Part shown: positions 25,011-33,677 of the stretch, piece after piece | How the letters are laid out: the number at the start of each line of letters is the position of its first letter | How positions within the stretch are numbered: the first letter of the stretch is position 1 | NCBI GenBank assembly: GCA_031081715.1 | Contig: JAVHMA010000010.1 | Coordinates: 20,713-84,712, forward strand | Direction: 5' to 3' | DNA from: Armatimonadota bacterium | GTDB taxonomy: Bacteria; Sysuimicrobiota; Sysuimicrobiia; Sysuimicrobiales; Humicultoraceae | Length of the DNA stretch: 64,000 nucleotides | Notes under the pieces: model-generated | The model's input: the letters and a program-made list of their open reading frames with translations, nothing else | What the model was told of the DNA's origin: nothing | Database searches by the model: none | Made by a program: the position numbers and the translations under genes

Positions 25011-26171
25011 CTACGTGTGCGCCTCCGCGCGCGCGGGCCGGGGCGGCGGCGCCGGCGGCGCCTGCGCCTGCCGCCGGCGGTACCGGACCTCCCAGACCAG
25101 CGCCCCGGACAGCACGAGGATCGTCGTCAGCAGCACGAGCGGCGGCTCGCGCTCGATCACCGCGATGTTGAACATGATCAGCGCCGTGAAGACCAGGAAG
25201 TAGACCAGCGCGAGCAGGCCCACGACGAAGAAGAACGGCCGCTCGAGCGGGCGCCGCCCCTTGCCGCGGTCGAGGAAGGGCACCAGCATGCCGAACCCGA
25301 TGAGCAGACCGGGCCCGAGCCCGGCCCACAGCGGCGGCGTGTACTTCACGTACTGGTAGAGCGCCAGGAAGTACCAGTCCGAGAGGATGGGCAGCGGCGT
25401 CCGGTTGGGGTCGGCGCGCCGGCCCAGCTCGGCCGGCAGGACGTAGCTCGTCACCACCAGCATGGCCGTGAACAGCAGCACCGGGAACAGTGACATGTTG
25501 AGCCGCCGCCGGCGCGTGCGGAAGAAGAACACCTCGGCGACGATAAGGAGGACGAGCGAGATCCCGAAGTGGAGCGCGTAGAACCGCGTCAGCGTCGCGG
25601 CGCCGACCGCGGGCCCGCCCAGGAACAGGTAGGCGATCATCGAGCCCACCTGGAACTGCTCGCCGATGACCGGGATCTTCGCGGTGAGCTCGTCGAAGAA
25701 CACCGGCACCGTAAGCACCGTCTTCGCCGCCCAGAACGCCCGCTGGTTCCAGATCAGCAGGTAGCCGGTGATGCCGGAGATCATCGCCAGGACGAGCCCG
25801 GCAAACGCCCAGATCCACGACAGCTCGCCCGGCTTCTTGTACTCGCCCAGGAAGTACATGCGGTAGATGCGCAGGATGATCGTGATGATCAGGCCGTCGG
25901 CCGCGTACTTGTGCATGCCGCGCCACAGCCAGCCGAAGGGAATGTCGTGCTGGATGCGCAGAATCGAATTGTACGCGCCTGTCGGCGTCGGCTCGTACCA
26001 GAACATCAGCACGACGCCGCTGACCACGGTCACGATCCAGAAGTAGTACAGCATGGGGCCCAGGAGGAACAGCGGGTTCGCCTGCCGGTCGACCAGCGTC
26101 TCGTCGAACAGGTCGAGCTTGGCGCGGCGGTCGCGGTACCACTCCTGCAGGTTCGCGAGCATGGTGCTCAT
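25011..26171 (-). CDS. Rieske-partner cytochrome b lacking the high-potential haem ligands
   Basis: A 386-residue, full-length (b6 plus subunit IV) cytochrome b. It aligns well with cytochrome b6 through PFGWLWRGMHKYAADG, YKKPGELSW and TLTRFYALH. His87 and His201, the equivalents of the bL (positive-side) haem ligands, are present. The bH ligands are not: the residue 14 after His87 is Arg101, and Phe215/Phe216 stand where the second helix-D His should be. The quinol-site PEWY reads SDWY (264-267). So this chain can bind one b haem at most by the usual ligands. It follows the Rieske gene by 30 bases. The missing haem may be supplied by the second cytochrome b downstream. Confidence 0.88.
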   Translation of the reverse strand: MSTMLANLQEWYRDRRAKLDLFDETLVDRQANPLFLLGPMLYYFWIVTVVSGVVLMFWYEPTPTGAYNSILRIQHDIPFGWLWRGMHKYAADGLIITIILRIYRMYFLGEYKKPGELSWIWAFAGLVLAMISGITGYLLIWNQRAFWAAKTVLTVPVFFDELTAKIPVIGEQFQVGSMIAYLFLGGPAVGAATLTRFYALHFGISLVLLIVAEVFFFRTRRRRLNMSLFPVLLFTAMLVVTSYVLPAELGRRADPNRTPLPILSDWYFLALYQYVKYTPPLWAGLGPGLLIGFGMLVPFLDRGKGRRPLERPFFFVVGLLALVYFLVFTALIMFNIAVIEREPPLVLLTTILVLSGALVWEVRYRRRQAQAPPAPPPRPARAEAHT

Positions 26172-26201
26172 CGGCGCGTCCGGCTCCGCGGGGGCATCGG
26201 C

Positions 26202-26864
26202 TCAGGCGATCCCGCCCGGCTCGACCCGCTCCACCAAGATCCGCCCGGCCTCGATCGTATAGAAGAAGGTGCGCGGCGGCCGCGGCGCGGGGCCGGAGAG
26301 CACGCGCCCGGGCATCGCCGGATCGGCGGGGTCGTAGATGCTCAGGTGGCACGGGCAGGCCATGAGCGCGTGGCGGCGGTTCTCGGGCGGCACATAGCCC
26401 CCGTAGCCCGAGGTCACCTCGCGCCACTCGGGAACGAAATTGTAGATGCAGCCCAGGTGCGGGCAGATCCGGGAGAACGCGATGACGTCGCTCTCGGTGA
26501 ACTGCGGGGTGAGGCCCACGGTCCGCACCCAATCCCAGGGCAGCCGGATGCGCTGCGGCAGCCGGATGATGACGCCCGGCACGGCCTGGGTCTTGAACCC
26601 CTCCGGGGTGTACTGCGGGTAGCGTTGCGTGAAGACGAAGTACCGGAAATCCCACGGCTTCGCCAGCTCCGCCAGCGTCGCCGCGACCACCGGCTCACCG
26701 GTCACGATGTCGCCCGCGGTCGGCGTGATGACGGCGAATGGCTCGACGTTGGGTTTGAGGAACCGCAGCAGCGGCGAGGAGAACGCGACCAGCCCGCCTA
26801 CAAGCGGCAGGCTGGCGGCCCACTTGAGGAACCGCCGGCGGTCCATCGCCTGGTCCTGTGCCAT
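26202..26864 (-). CDS. Rieske iron-sulfur protein
   Basis: A 220-residue protein with an N-terminal Tat-like anchor (DRRRFLKW) and a [2Fe-2S] site: Cys134-x-His136 ... Cys139 in CPHLGC and Cys170 ... His173 in CPCHLS. Cys139 and Cys172 would form the usual disulfide. It accepts the first electron from quinol at the cytochrome b quinol-oxidising site. It lies between the dihaem cytochrome c and the one-haem cytochrome b genes. Confidence 0.95.
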   Translation of the reverse strand: MAQDQAMDRRRFLKWAASLPLVGGLVAFSSPLLRFLKPNVEPFAVITPTAGDIVTGEPVVAATLAELAKPWDFRYFVFTQRYPQYTPEGFKTQAVPGVIIRLPQRIRLPWDWVRTVGLTPQFTESDVIAFSRICPHLGCIYNFVPEWREVTSGYGGYVPPENRRHALMACPCHLSIYDPADPAMPGRVLSGPAPRPPRTFFYTIEAGRILVERVEPGGIA

Positions 26865-26874
26865 CGCCCCCGTC

Positions 26875-27792
26875 CTACTGGCCGCGGCCGGGCTCGTACT
26901 CGTAGAGGAACGTCCACAGGTAGTCCACGAGCGCCCAGACCTCGTCCTCGGTGAGTTTGCCCTGGTAGGCCGGCATGTGGCCGCGGCCGATCCAGATCGC
27001 CTGGTAGAGTTCCGACGGCTTGCGCTGCAGCATCAGGTTCACGTCCGTGAAGATCCCCGGCCCCTCGCCCTGCGCCCAGCCCCACAGCCGGGCGGCCATC
27101 TCCCCGGAGAGCGCGCCGCCGCGGCCGCTCCCGTCGGGGCCGTGGCAGGCCGCGCACGTGGCCTGCCGGCCGCCGCCGATGTCCAGCGCCCGGTTCCGGT
27201 AGAGGTCGCGGCCGCGGGCCACCTGCGCCGGGGTCGTTGACCACGTCTTCACGTAGAACAGTACATCCCAGATCTGGTCGTCGGTCAATGTCGGGAAACC
27301 TCGGTTGGCGCCGTACGCGGCCTTGGGGCCGAACGCCGGCATGGCCGTGTGCGGCCGGCCGAGCTTGATCGTCTCGAAGAGCGAGAACGGCGAGTTCAGG
27401 CGCTGCGCGACCTGGTTGTGGAAGTTAGCCGGTCGCGACGGCAGATCCTCGCCCTTCACCGTCACGCCGAAGATGCGAAAGAAGTCGGTCAACGGGTTCT
27501 TGTGCGGGGCCACCAGCGTCGCGGCCGCCGGCCCGTCCCCGAACCCCTCCTGGCCGTGGCACGGCCAGCACGCCTGCTCGTACACGCGTCGGCCGCGCGC
27601 CGCCGACGGCTTCGGGTCGACCGGCGCCAGCGGCCACGGCGGCGGCGCCTGCGCCAGCCCGGCCCCCTGGGACGTCACAGCCCCGCGCAGCGGAACCGTC
27701 GGCTGACAGCCAGCGGCGACCGCCGCGAGCAACACCAGGATGACGAGCGCGCGGGACTGACGCGAGAGCACGCGGTACATCACGGCCGTCAT
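26875..27792 (-). CDS. Dihaem cytochrome c lipoprotein of the bc-type complex
   Basis: A 305-residue protein with a lipobox (VAAGC, Cys29) and two class I cytochrome c domains: CWPCH (Cys75-His79) and CAACH near residue 213. Candidate axial Met residues occur in HTAMPAFG and GHMPAYQG. It should take electrons from the Rieske centre and hand them to a terminal acceptor. It is ten bases before the Rieske gene. Starts at 27792 or 27780 (second Met) are both possible. Confidence 0.9.
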   Translation of the reverse strand: MTAVMYRVLSRQSRALVILVLLAAVAAGCQPTVPLRGAVTSQGAGLAQAPPPWPLAPVDPKPSAARGRRVYEQACWPCHGQEGFGDGPAAATLVAPHKNPLTDFFRIFGVTVKGEDLPSRPANFHNQVAQRLNSPFSLFETIKLGRPHTAMPAFGPKAAYGANRGFPTLTDDQIWDVLFYVKTWSTTPAQVARGRDLYRNRALDIGGGRQATCAACHGPDGSGRGGALSGEMAARLWGWAQGEGPGIFTDVNLMLQRKPSELYQAIWIGRGHMPAYQGKLTEDEVWALVDYLWTFLYEYEPGRGQ

Positions 27793-27829
27793 TGGGTTCT
27801 GCGCCCCGCGGGGTTCTCCTCCCCCGCTG

Positions 27830-28741
27830 CTACGATCCCGCCCGCGCCACCGCCGCCAGCAGGCCGGCGACCAGCAGCGCCGCCAGGACCCCGGCGGCCA
27901 GCGGCGCGCGCCACAGCCCCGCGGACGGCACGCCCGCGATTTCCAGCAGCAGCTCCCCGGGCGGGACGTCGCGCGCCGAGGCGCGCGAGTAGACCACGCC
28001 GTCCTCGACGACCGAGGGCAGCGGCTGCAGCCGCGGGGAGCGGGCTTCGGCCGGCGCGCTCACGAACAGCTCGACGCGGTCGGCCGGCAACGGCAACCGG
28101 CGGTGCAAGCCGATCGTCCCCGCGCCGCGCATCGCGTACTGGTAGGTGAGCTGGTGCCCGCCCGGCCGGACGATGAGCCGGTCCTGGATGCCGGCCTCCG
28201 TGACGCGCGGTCGGTGCAGGCCATCGCCGAAGACGACGAAACGCGCGTCCGCCGGCAGCGGAAAGGCGAGGTCGCCCAGAAACGTGCGCGTCGTCGCGTT
28301 GTGCAGGTGCACGACCTCGGTGATGCGCGCGTACCCGGGACGCACCTCCGCGGCTACGCCGAGCAGGGTCATGCGCAGGGGCACGGTGGCGGCGGCGTCG
28401 TACACGCGCACCGTCACCTCGGCGGAGGCCGCCTCGATGACCGCGTGCGCCGCGTACGAGATCCCCTGGTGCCGCGCGCTCACCAGGTAACGACCGGCGT
28501 CGAGCCCCGCGAACGCGAAGCGGCCGGCCGCGTCGCTACGCGTGCGGCCGGCGGGCTCCGTGCCCTGGGGTCCGATGCGCACCAGCTCGATCGGCACGCC
28601 GGCCTCGGGCCGATCGGTCGTGGCATTGTGCACGGTCCCGCGGATGATCGCGGTCCCCGCGGCGGCGACCGGCGCCGTCGCGGCCGTCCCCCCGAGCACG
28701 GCGGACAGCAGCACGACCGCCAGCGCCGTGACGCGCTTCAC
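27830..28741 (-). CDS. Exported protein with carboxypeptidase-regulatory-like domain
   Basis: A 303-residue protein: signal peptide (1-28), a beta-sandwich domain of the carboxypeptidase-regulatory/CnaB type (IIRGTVHNATTDRPEAGVPIELV ... GRFAFAGLDAGRYLVSA), a middle region with LTYQYAM, and a C-terminal membrane helix (LAAGVLAALLVAGLLAAVA). The GTG start overlaps the stop of the CcmI-like gene. It has no redox motif. Its place between cytochrome maturation and bc genes suggests an assembly or anchoring role, but nothing proves it. Confidence 0.7.
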   Translation of the reverse strand: MKRVTALAVVLLSAVLGGTAATAPVAAAGTAIIRGTVHNATTDRPEAGVPIELVRIGPQGTEPAGRTRSDAAGRFAFAGLDAGRYLVSARHQGISYAAHAVIEAASAEVTVRVYDAAATVPLRMTLLGVAAEVRPGYARITEVVHLHNATTRTFLGDLAFPLPADARFVVFGDGLHRPRVTEAGIQDRLIVRPGGHQLTYQYAMRGAGTIGLHRRLPLPADRVELFVSAPAEARSPRLQPLPSVVEDGVVYSRASARDVPPGELLLEIAGVPSAGLWRAPLAAGVLAALLVAGLLAAVARAGS

Positions 28742-29007
28742 GGCTCCTCGGCCAGGGCGGCGAGCCGGCGACCTACCGCGGCGAGCTCGGCCTCGAGCGT
28801 CGCGCGCTGCGCGCGGTAGTCCTCGTCGGAGAGCTTGCCCGTCTGCCAGTCGAGCTCGAGGTCGCGCAGCGACTGCACTGCGGCCACCCGCGCGTTCTCG
28901 AGCGCGGTCCGCGGGTCGGTTCGGCCGATCGGGCCACGCCGGAACGCCGGCGCCAGCAGATAGGCCGCCGCGGTCACGGACAGGAGGAGCAGCAGCGCCT
29001 CGATCAC
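28738..29007 (-). CDS. CcmI-like short membrane protein of cytochrome c maturation
   Basis: 89 residues from a GTG that overlaps the ccmF stop. One N-terminal membrane helix is followed by a helical segment (RDLELDWQTGKLSDEDYRAQRATLEAEL region) typical of the N-terminal part of CcmI/CycH. The TPR domain of full CcmI, which chaperones apocytochromes, is absent. No CcmG or CcmH gene is seen in the window. Confidence 0.7.
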   Translation of the reverse strand: MIEALLLLLSVTAAAYLLAPAFRRGPIGRTDPRTALENARVAAVQSLRDLELDWQTGKLSDEDYRAQRATLEAELAAVGRRLAALAEEP

Positions 29008-31007
29008 GGCGCCCCGGAGGTTCCCTGGGCCGACAGCGGCAGCCCGCGGGCGGCGGTCGCCGGGTGCGGCACCGGGCGCCGCCAGGTCTCCGGCAACACA
29101 GCCAGCACGACGCCCAGCGCGATGACGAACCCGCCTGCCCACAGCCAGAGGACGAGCGGGTGGATGAGGACGCGGATCATGGCGCGGCCGTCGGGCTCCC
29201 ACTCCGAGAGGATAACGTAGAGGTCCTCGCGCGGTGAGGAGCGGATCGTGACATGGTGCATCGGCTGCTCCTGCGTCCGGTAGAACAGCCGCTCCGGCCG
29301 GACCGTCCCCAGGAAGCGCGCCCCGGCCCACACGCGCACCGTCGCCGTGGTGATGTCGATCCCGGGCTCCTCGCGGCCGGAGAGGCCGATGAACTCCAGG
29401 GTGTAGCGCCCCGCGGTGAACCGCTCGCCCGGCCGCAGCAGGGCTTGCGACTGCGTGGCGAACGCGCTGGACCCCGCGATCCCGACCAGCATCAACAGGA
29501 TGCCCAGGTGCACGGTGTAGCCGCCGTAGCGCCGGCGGTTGCGCGCGAGCAGGCGCCAGACCGCCACGGGCAGCGGCTCGCCGCGCCGCGTGCGGACCGC
29601 GGTGCCGCGCGCGGCCTCCAGCGCGATGGTGGCGCCCACGAAGACCACCAGCGCGAAGACGAGCAGCGCGCCGGTCGAGCGGACCCCCCCCGCCGCGAGC
29701 CCCGCCGCGACGAGCACCGCGGCGGCCGCCGGCCAGGTAAAGTTGCGGGCGAGCTGCTCGGGCGTGGCCTTCCGCCAGGGCAGCAGCGGCCCGATCCCCA
29801 TCAGGAGCAGGATACCGACCGCGATCGGCACCATCACCATGTTGAAGTAGCCCGGGCCGACGTTGATCTTCACCCCGCTCGTCGCCTCGGTGATCGCGGG
29901 GAAGATCGTGCCCAGGAACACGACCACCGCGGCGCTCACGAACAGCAGGTTGTTCGCCAGGAAGGCGGTCTCGCGGCTGATCACGGACTCGACGGTACCG
30001 CGGCTGTGGAGCAGGTCCCAGCGCCATGCGAGCAGCGCGAAGGACCCGACCAGGAGCACGGCCAGGAACGCCAGGAAGAAGTAGCCGATGGGCGACTGCG
30101 CGAACGCGTGGATGGACGACAGCACGCCGCTGCGCACCAGGAACGTGCCGAAGATGGTCAGCCCGAACGTGATGAGCAGGAGCGCCACGTTCCAGGTCGC
30201 CAGCATGCCGCGCCGCTCCTGAATCTGGATGGAGTGCAGCCAGGCGGTCGCGGTCAGCCACGGCATGAACGCCGCGTTCTCGACCGGATCCCACGCCCAG
30301 TACCCGCCCCAGCCCAGGACCACGTACGACCACTTGGCGCCGAACAGCAGCCCCAGGGTGAGGAACAGCCACGCCAGGATCACCCACCGGCGCGAAAGGA
30401 GGATCCAGGTGTCGTCCAGCCGGCCGGTCACGAGCGCGGCCACGACCAGCGCGAACGGCACGCTCATACCCACGAAGCCCAGGTAGAGCGTGGGCGGGTG
30501 CGCGGCCATCCAGGGGTTGCGCAGGAGCGGGTTGAGCCCCTGGCCGTCCGGGGGCGGCGGGATGAGCGGGACGAACGGGTTGCTCGCGCTCGCCAGCAAC
30601 AGCGAAAAGAACGCCGCGATGACGAACAGGGTGGCGACCGCCGGCCCCTGGAGGTCGGGGTAGTCGCGCAGGCCGCGGACCCCGGCCACCATGTAGCCCG
30701 CCAGGATCAGCGCCCACAGCAGTAGCGCGCCGTCGTGCCCGCCCCAGAACGCGGCGACCGTGTAGAACAGCGACTGCGTCGTCTCGCTGGCGCCGGCGAC
30801 GAACCGCACGCTGAAGTCGCGCCCCAGGAACGCCGCGAACAGGGCCGCGGACGCCAGCGCGATGAGCAGGGCCCACACGGTGACCGCGCGCCGCGCGGAC
30901 TCGAGCAGCCCGCCGTGCCTCCACCGCAGGCCCAGCACCGAGACCACCAGGCCGTAGAGGGCGACGATGGCCGCCGCCAGCAGCGCGTAGCGGCCGATCT
31001 CACCCAT
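29004..31007 (-). CDS. ccmF: Cytochrome c haem lyase CcmF
   Basis: A 667-residue integral membrane protein with the WWD haem-handling motif (WGGYWAWDPVENAAFMPWL near residue 235) and about 14 helices. CcmF, with CcmH/I, attaches haem from CcmE to CxxCH sites. It is required by the 26 haem c sites encoded in this window. The ATG at 31007 overlaps the 3' end of a small membrane gene. Confidence 0.95.
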   Translation of the reverse strand: MGEIGRYALLAAAIVALYGLVVSVLGLRWRHGGLLESARRAVTVWALLIALASAALFAAFLGRDFSVRFVAGASETTQSLFYTVAAFWGGHDGALLLWALILAGYMVAGVRGLRDYPDLQGPAVATLFVIAAFFSLLLASASNPFVPLIPPPPDGQGLNPLLRNPWMAAHPPTLYLGFVGMSVPFALVVAALVTGRLDDTWILLSRRWVILAWLFLTLGLLFGAKWSYVVLGWGGYWAWDPVENAAFMPWLTATAWLHSIQIQERRGMLATWNVALLLITFGLTIFGTFLVRSGVLSSIHAFAQSPIGYFFLAFLAVLLVGSFALLAWRWDLLHSRGTVESVISRETAFLANNLLFVSAAVVVFLGTIFPAITEATSGVKINVGPGYFNMVMVPIAVGILLLMGIGPLLPWRKATPEQLARNFTWPAAAAVLVAAGLAAGGVRSTGALLVFALVVFVGATIALEAARGTAVRTRRGEPLPVAVWRLLARNRRRYGGYTVHLGILLMLVGIAGSSAFATQSQALLRPGERFTAGRYTLEFIGLSGREEPGIDITTATVRVWAGARFLGTVRPERLFYRTQEQPMHHVTIRSSPREDLYVILSEWEPDGRAMIRVLIHPLVLWLWAGGFVIALGVVLAVLPETWRRPVPHPATAARGLPLSAQGTSGAP

Positions 31008-31149
31008 GCGCGGGGCCTCGCGGTTCTCCGCCGCCGGCAGGCGCGGCGCGACGCTCGGTGCGCTCGAGGGCCGCGAGCACGACGAGCAGAACGACCAGCA
31101 GCGCGATCCAGAACGCGCCGAGGAGCACCACGAGCACCGCAGGGTTCAC
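31000..31149 (-). CDS. 49-residue single-helix membrane protein between ccmE and ccmF
   Basis: From a GTG at 31149 (overlapping the ccmE stop as GTGA) to a TGA at 31000, overlapping the ccmF start by eight bases. One strong membrane helix (VLVVLLGAFWIALLVVLLVVL) is followed by a polar tail rich in Pro and Gly. CcmD is already encoded upstream, so this is an additional small component. Coupled overlaps on both sides argue that it is translated. Confidence 0.6.
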   Translation of the reverse strand: MNPAVLVVLLGAFWIALLVVLLVVLAALERTERRAAPAGGGEPRGPAHG

Positions 31150-31529
31150 CGCTCCGGCGCCTTGTACTCCGGCGGGTGCGTGGAGATGACCTGGCTGGCC
31201 TGGAGCACGCCGGCGTCGTCGAGCCGGCCCTCCACCAGCACCTCGCGGCCCTCGGCGAACAGATCGGGGAGTGGTCCGGCGTAGCGGACGCGGTAGGGCG
31301 TAATCCCGTCGGTGATCTCGAACTGCGCCACGCCCTCTGCCCGCCCGACCGACCCGGGTACCACGCGGCCGGCAAGGCGGACCTTCTGATGGCGGATCTC
31401 CGGACGATCGCGGAACTCCGTCGGCGTGAGGTAGTACACCATGGACGAGCGGACGCCCTGGTAGGCCACGAACCCGAGCGCCAGCACGACGATCGCCGAC
31501 CCGATCAGCAGCTTGCGCCGCGTCGTCAC
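31146..31529 (-). CDS. ccmE: Haem chaperone CcmE
   Basis: A 127-residue protein with one N-terminal membrane anchor and the OB-fold of CcmE (VRLAGRVVPGSV, FEITDGI, VLVEGRL). The haem-binding His and Tyr near the C-terminus are kept as THPPEY, equivalent to HxxxY of E. coli. It carries haem covalently from CcmC to CcmF. The GTG at 31529 overlaps the ccmD stop. Confidence 0.92.
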   Translation of the reverse strand: MTTRRKLLIGSAIVVLALGFVAYQGVRSSMVYYLTPTEFRDRPEIRHQKVRLAGRVVPGSVGRAEGVAQFEITDGITPYRVRYAGPLPDLFAEGREVLVEGRLDDAGVLQASQVISTHPPEYKAPER

Positions 31530-31657
31530 CGCCCGGCCTCTTCCATCCCGGCCGCCTCGGCCATCTCGTCGATGAACCGCTGCCGCGCCACCAGCGTCAG
31601 CGCGTAGACGAGCACGAGGCCGACGACGACCGTGTAGGCGGCCGCGACGTAGCCCAT
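31526..31657 (-). CDS. ccmD: Small haem-export adaptor CcmD
   Basis: 43 residues: MGYVAAAYTVVVGLVLVYAL then TLVARQRFIDEMAEAAGMEE and AGR. A tyrosine-containing start, one membrane helix and a basic-then-acidic tail are typical of CcmD, which releases holo-CcmE from CcmABC. It lies three bases after ccmC, and its stop overlaps the ccmE start. Confidence 0.85.
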   Translation of the reverse strand: MGYVAAAYTVVVGLVLVYALTLVARQRFIDEMAEAAGMEEAGR

Positions 31658-31660
31658 CGC

Positions 31661-32335
31661 CTAGGCGCCCTCCAGCCGCTCCACCAGGCGCGCCAGCGTC
31701 CGCTCCTGACGGACCCGGAGCAGCAGCAGCGCCGCGAACAACAGCAGGAAGGCCGCCAGGTTGATCCCCAGCGGCGGCAGCATGCTCGCCGGCAACGCCG
31801 GCCCTTCTGGCCGGAACACGGTGGGCTGCGGGTGCAGCGTGCGCAGCACGATGGCGGACCAGTGGATGAGCGGGATGTCCAGCACGCCCACGATGCCGAT
31901 CACCGCCGCGGCGCGGGCGCCGCGCGAACCCGGCGCCCAGGCCCGCACGATCAGGTAACCGACGTAGATGAACCAGAGGATGAGCGTGGTCGTCAGACGC
32001 GCATCCCACGACCACCATGTCCCCCACACCGGCCGCCCCCAGATCGCGCCGGTGGCCAGGGTCGCGGTGATGAAGAGCACCGCGAGCTCGGCAGCCCCGT
32101 GGGCCAGCCGGTCCCAGCGGGCCTGGCGGGTCCACAGGTACAGCGCGCTCGCGGCAAAGACCACGAGCAGCGCGCTGTACGCCGTGATCACCGCGGGCAC
32201 GTGCAGGTACATGATGCGCTGGGGCAGCCCCTGGAAGACCTCGGTGGGCGCCGCGAGCAGCGCCCAGGTGATCCCGACCAGCATGAGGAGCGTCGCGGCG
32301 ACGAGCAGCAGTCGCATGGCGCGGCGGGCCGTCAC
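31661..32335 (-). CDS. ccmC: Haem exporter/handling protein CcmC
   Basis: A 224-residue membrane protein with six helices and the WWD motif (WGTWWSWDARLT near residue 103), flanked by His residues in MYLHVP and LIHWSA that ligate haem. It loads haem on CcmE. The GTG at 32335 overlaps the ccmB stop. Confidence 0.94.
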   Translation of the reverse strand: MTARRAMRLLLVAATLLMLVGITWALLAAPTEVFQGLPQRIMYLHVPAVITAYSALLVVFAASALYLWTRQARWDRLAHGAAELAVLFITATLATGAIWGRPVWGTWWSWDARLTTTLILWFIYVGYLIVRAWAPGSRGARAAAVIGIVGVLDIPLIHWSAIVLRTLHPQPTVFRPEGPALPASMLPPLGINLAAFLLLFAALLLLRVRQERTLARLVERLEGA

Positions 32336-32979
32336 TCCTCCAGCACGAACTCGAACAGCAGCCAGCTGGCCGTTACAAACAGAATATCAAACGCCACCAG
32401 GAGCTGCAATTGCCCGCCGACCGCGCGCAGCGGCGCGCCGTCCAGCAGCGCGGCCGTCGCGCTGGTCGCGGCGATGAGCACGGGCAGCGCCACCGGCAGC
32501 ATGAGCAGCGGGAGCAGCGCCTCGCGCAACCGCGCCTGCACGATCAGGCCGCCGAAGAGCGTGCCGACGACCGCGAGGCCCACGCCGCCCAGGACCAGCG
32601 GCGCCGCGAGCGCCCCCGCGCGCGCCAGCGCCGCCTCGGTGAACAGCGCGCCGAACGCGGGGAGCGAGGCCGCCTGCACGGCCGCGAGCAGCACCCAGTT
32701 CACGAGCGCCTTGCCCAGAAACACCACGCCGCCGTCGGCGGCGGCCAGCCGCAGGCCGGTCAGGTGGTCGCGCTCGAGCGCGAACGCCCGCGTAAACCCG
32801 AGCGTCGCGGCGAACGCATAGGTGACCCACATCGCCGAGGCGGCGGCGGCCGGTTCCGGCCGCACGGCCGCGAGCACGATGACCAGCAGCAGGGCGAGCA
32901 GCCCGACGGTCGTGGTGATCTCGCGCGTCCGCCACTCCAGGCGCAGGTCCTTCGCGACGAGCAACCGGATCGTCCTCAC
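32332..32979 (-). CDS. ccmB: Haem ABC transporter permease CcmB
   Basis: A 215-residue, six-helix permease. The GTG at 32979 overlaps the ccmA stop (GTGA), which makes it the likeliest start; a TTG at 33000 in the same frame is less likely. Works with CcmA and CcmC in release of holo-CcmE. Confidence 0.92.
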   Translation of the reverse strand: MRTIRLLVAKDLRLEWRTREITTTVGLLALLLVIVLAAVRPEPAAAASAMWVTYAFAATLGFTRAFALERDHLTGLRLAAADGGVVFLGKALVNWVLLAAVQAASLPAFGALFTEAALARAGALAAPLVLGGVGLAVVGTLFGGLIVQARLREALLPLLMLPVALPVLIAATSATAALLDGAPLRAVGGQLQLLVAFDILFVTASWLLFEFVLEE

Positions 32980-33677
32980 CGGCGGCCGTCCCGGAACCAA
33001 GCCGCCAGCCGGGCGGGATCAAGCGCATCCGCTGGCAGCAGCTCGGTGAGCCGGCCGCCCAGGAGCACGGCCACCTCGGCGTCGAGCGCGCGGGCCTCCT
33101 CCGGGTCGTGCGTGGCGAGCAGCAGAGTGCGACCCCGGCCGCGCTCGGCGCGCAGCACGGCGGTCAGGCGCGAGGCCGCGGTGACATCGAGCCCGGTGTA
33201 GGGCTCGTCGAGCAGCAGCAGGTCCGGATCGTGGAGCAACGCCCGGGCCAGGTTGACCTGCTGGCGCTGGCCCCTTGAGAGCACGCGCGCGCGCCGCCCC
33301 GCCAGCGGCGCCAGCGGCGGGGAGGCCAGGGCCTCCGCCGCCCGCGACGGCGCGAGTCCGTACAGCCCGGCGAAGAAGCGAAGGTTCTCCGCGACGGTCA
33401 GGTTATCGTAGAGGAGCGATTCGTGCGTCACCAACCCCACCCGGCGGCGCACCTCCCGTGCCGGCGGCCGACCAAAGAGCGCGACCGTGCCGCGGGTCGG
33501 GGAGGTTAGCGCCGCGGCCAGACGGAGCAGCGTCGTCTTGCCCGACCCGTTGGCGCCGAGGACCGCAACCGCCCGGCCCTGCTCGACGCGCAGGTCCACG
33601 CCGCGGAGCACCGGTCGGTGGTCGAACGCCTTGACCACGCCAGCGAGCTCGACCGCCGGCGCCTGGGGGCGGGTCAT
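32976..33677 (-). CDS. ccmA: Haem ABC transporter ATPase CcmA
   Basis: A 233-residue ABC ATPase with Walker A GANGSGKTT, signature LSRGQRQQV, Walker B LLLLDEP and switch His in ATHDPEE. It starts the ccmABCDE gene block. Its ATG overlaps the stop of the BshC-like gene. Confidence 0.93.
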   Translation of the reverse strand: MTRPQAPAVELAGVVKAFDHRPVLRGVDLRVEQGRAVAVLGANGSGKTTLLRLAAALTSPTRGTVALFGRPPAREVRRRVGLVTHESLLYDNLTVAENLRFFAGLYGLAPSRAAEALASPPLAPLAGRRARVLSRGQRQQVNLARALLHDPDLLLLDEPYTGLDVTAASRLTAVLRAERGRGRTLLLATHDPEEARALDAEVAVLLGGRLTELLPADALDPARLAAWFRDGRR

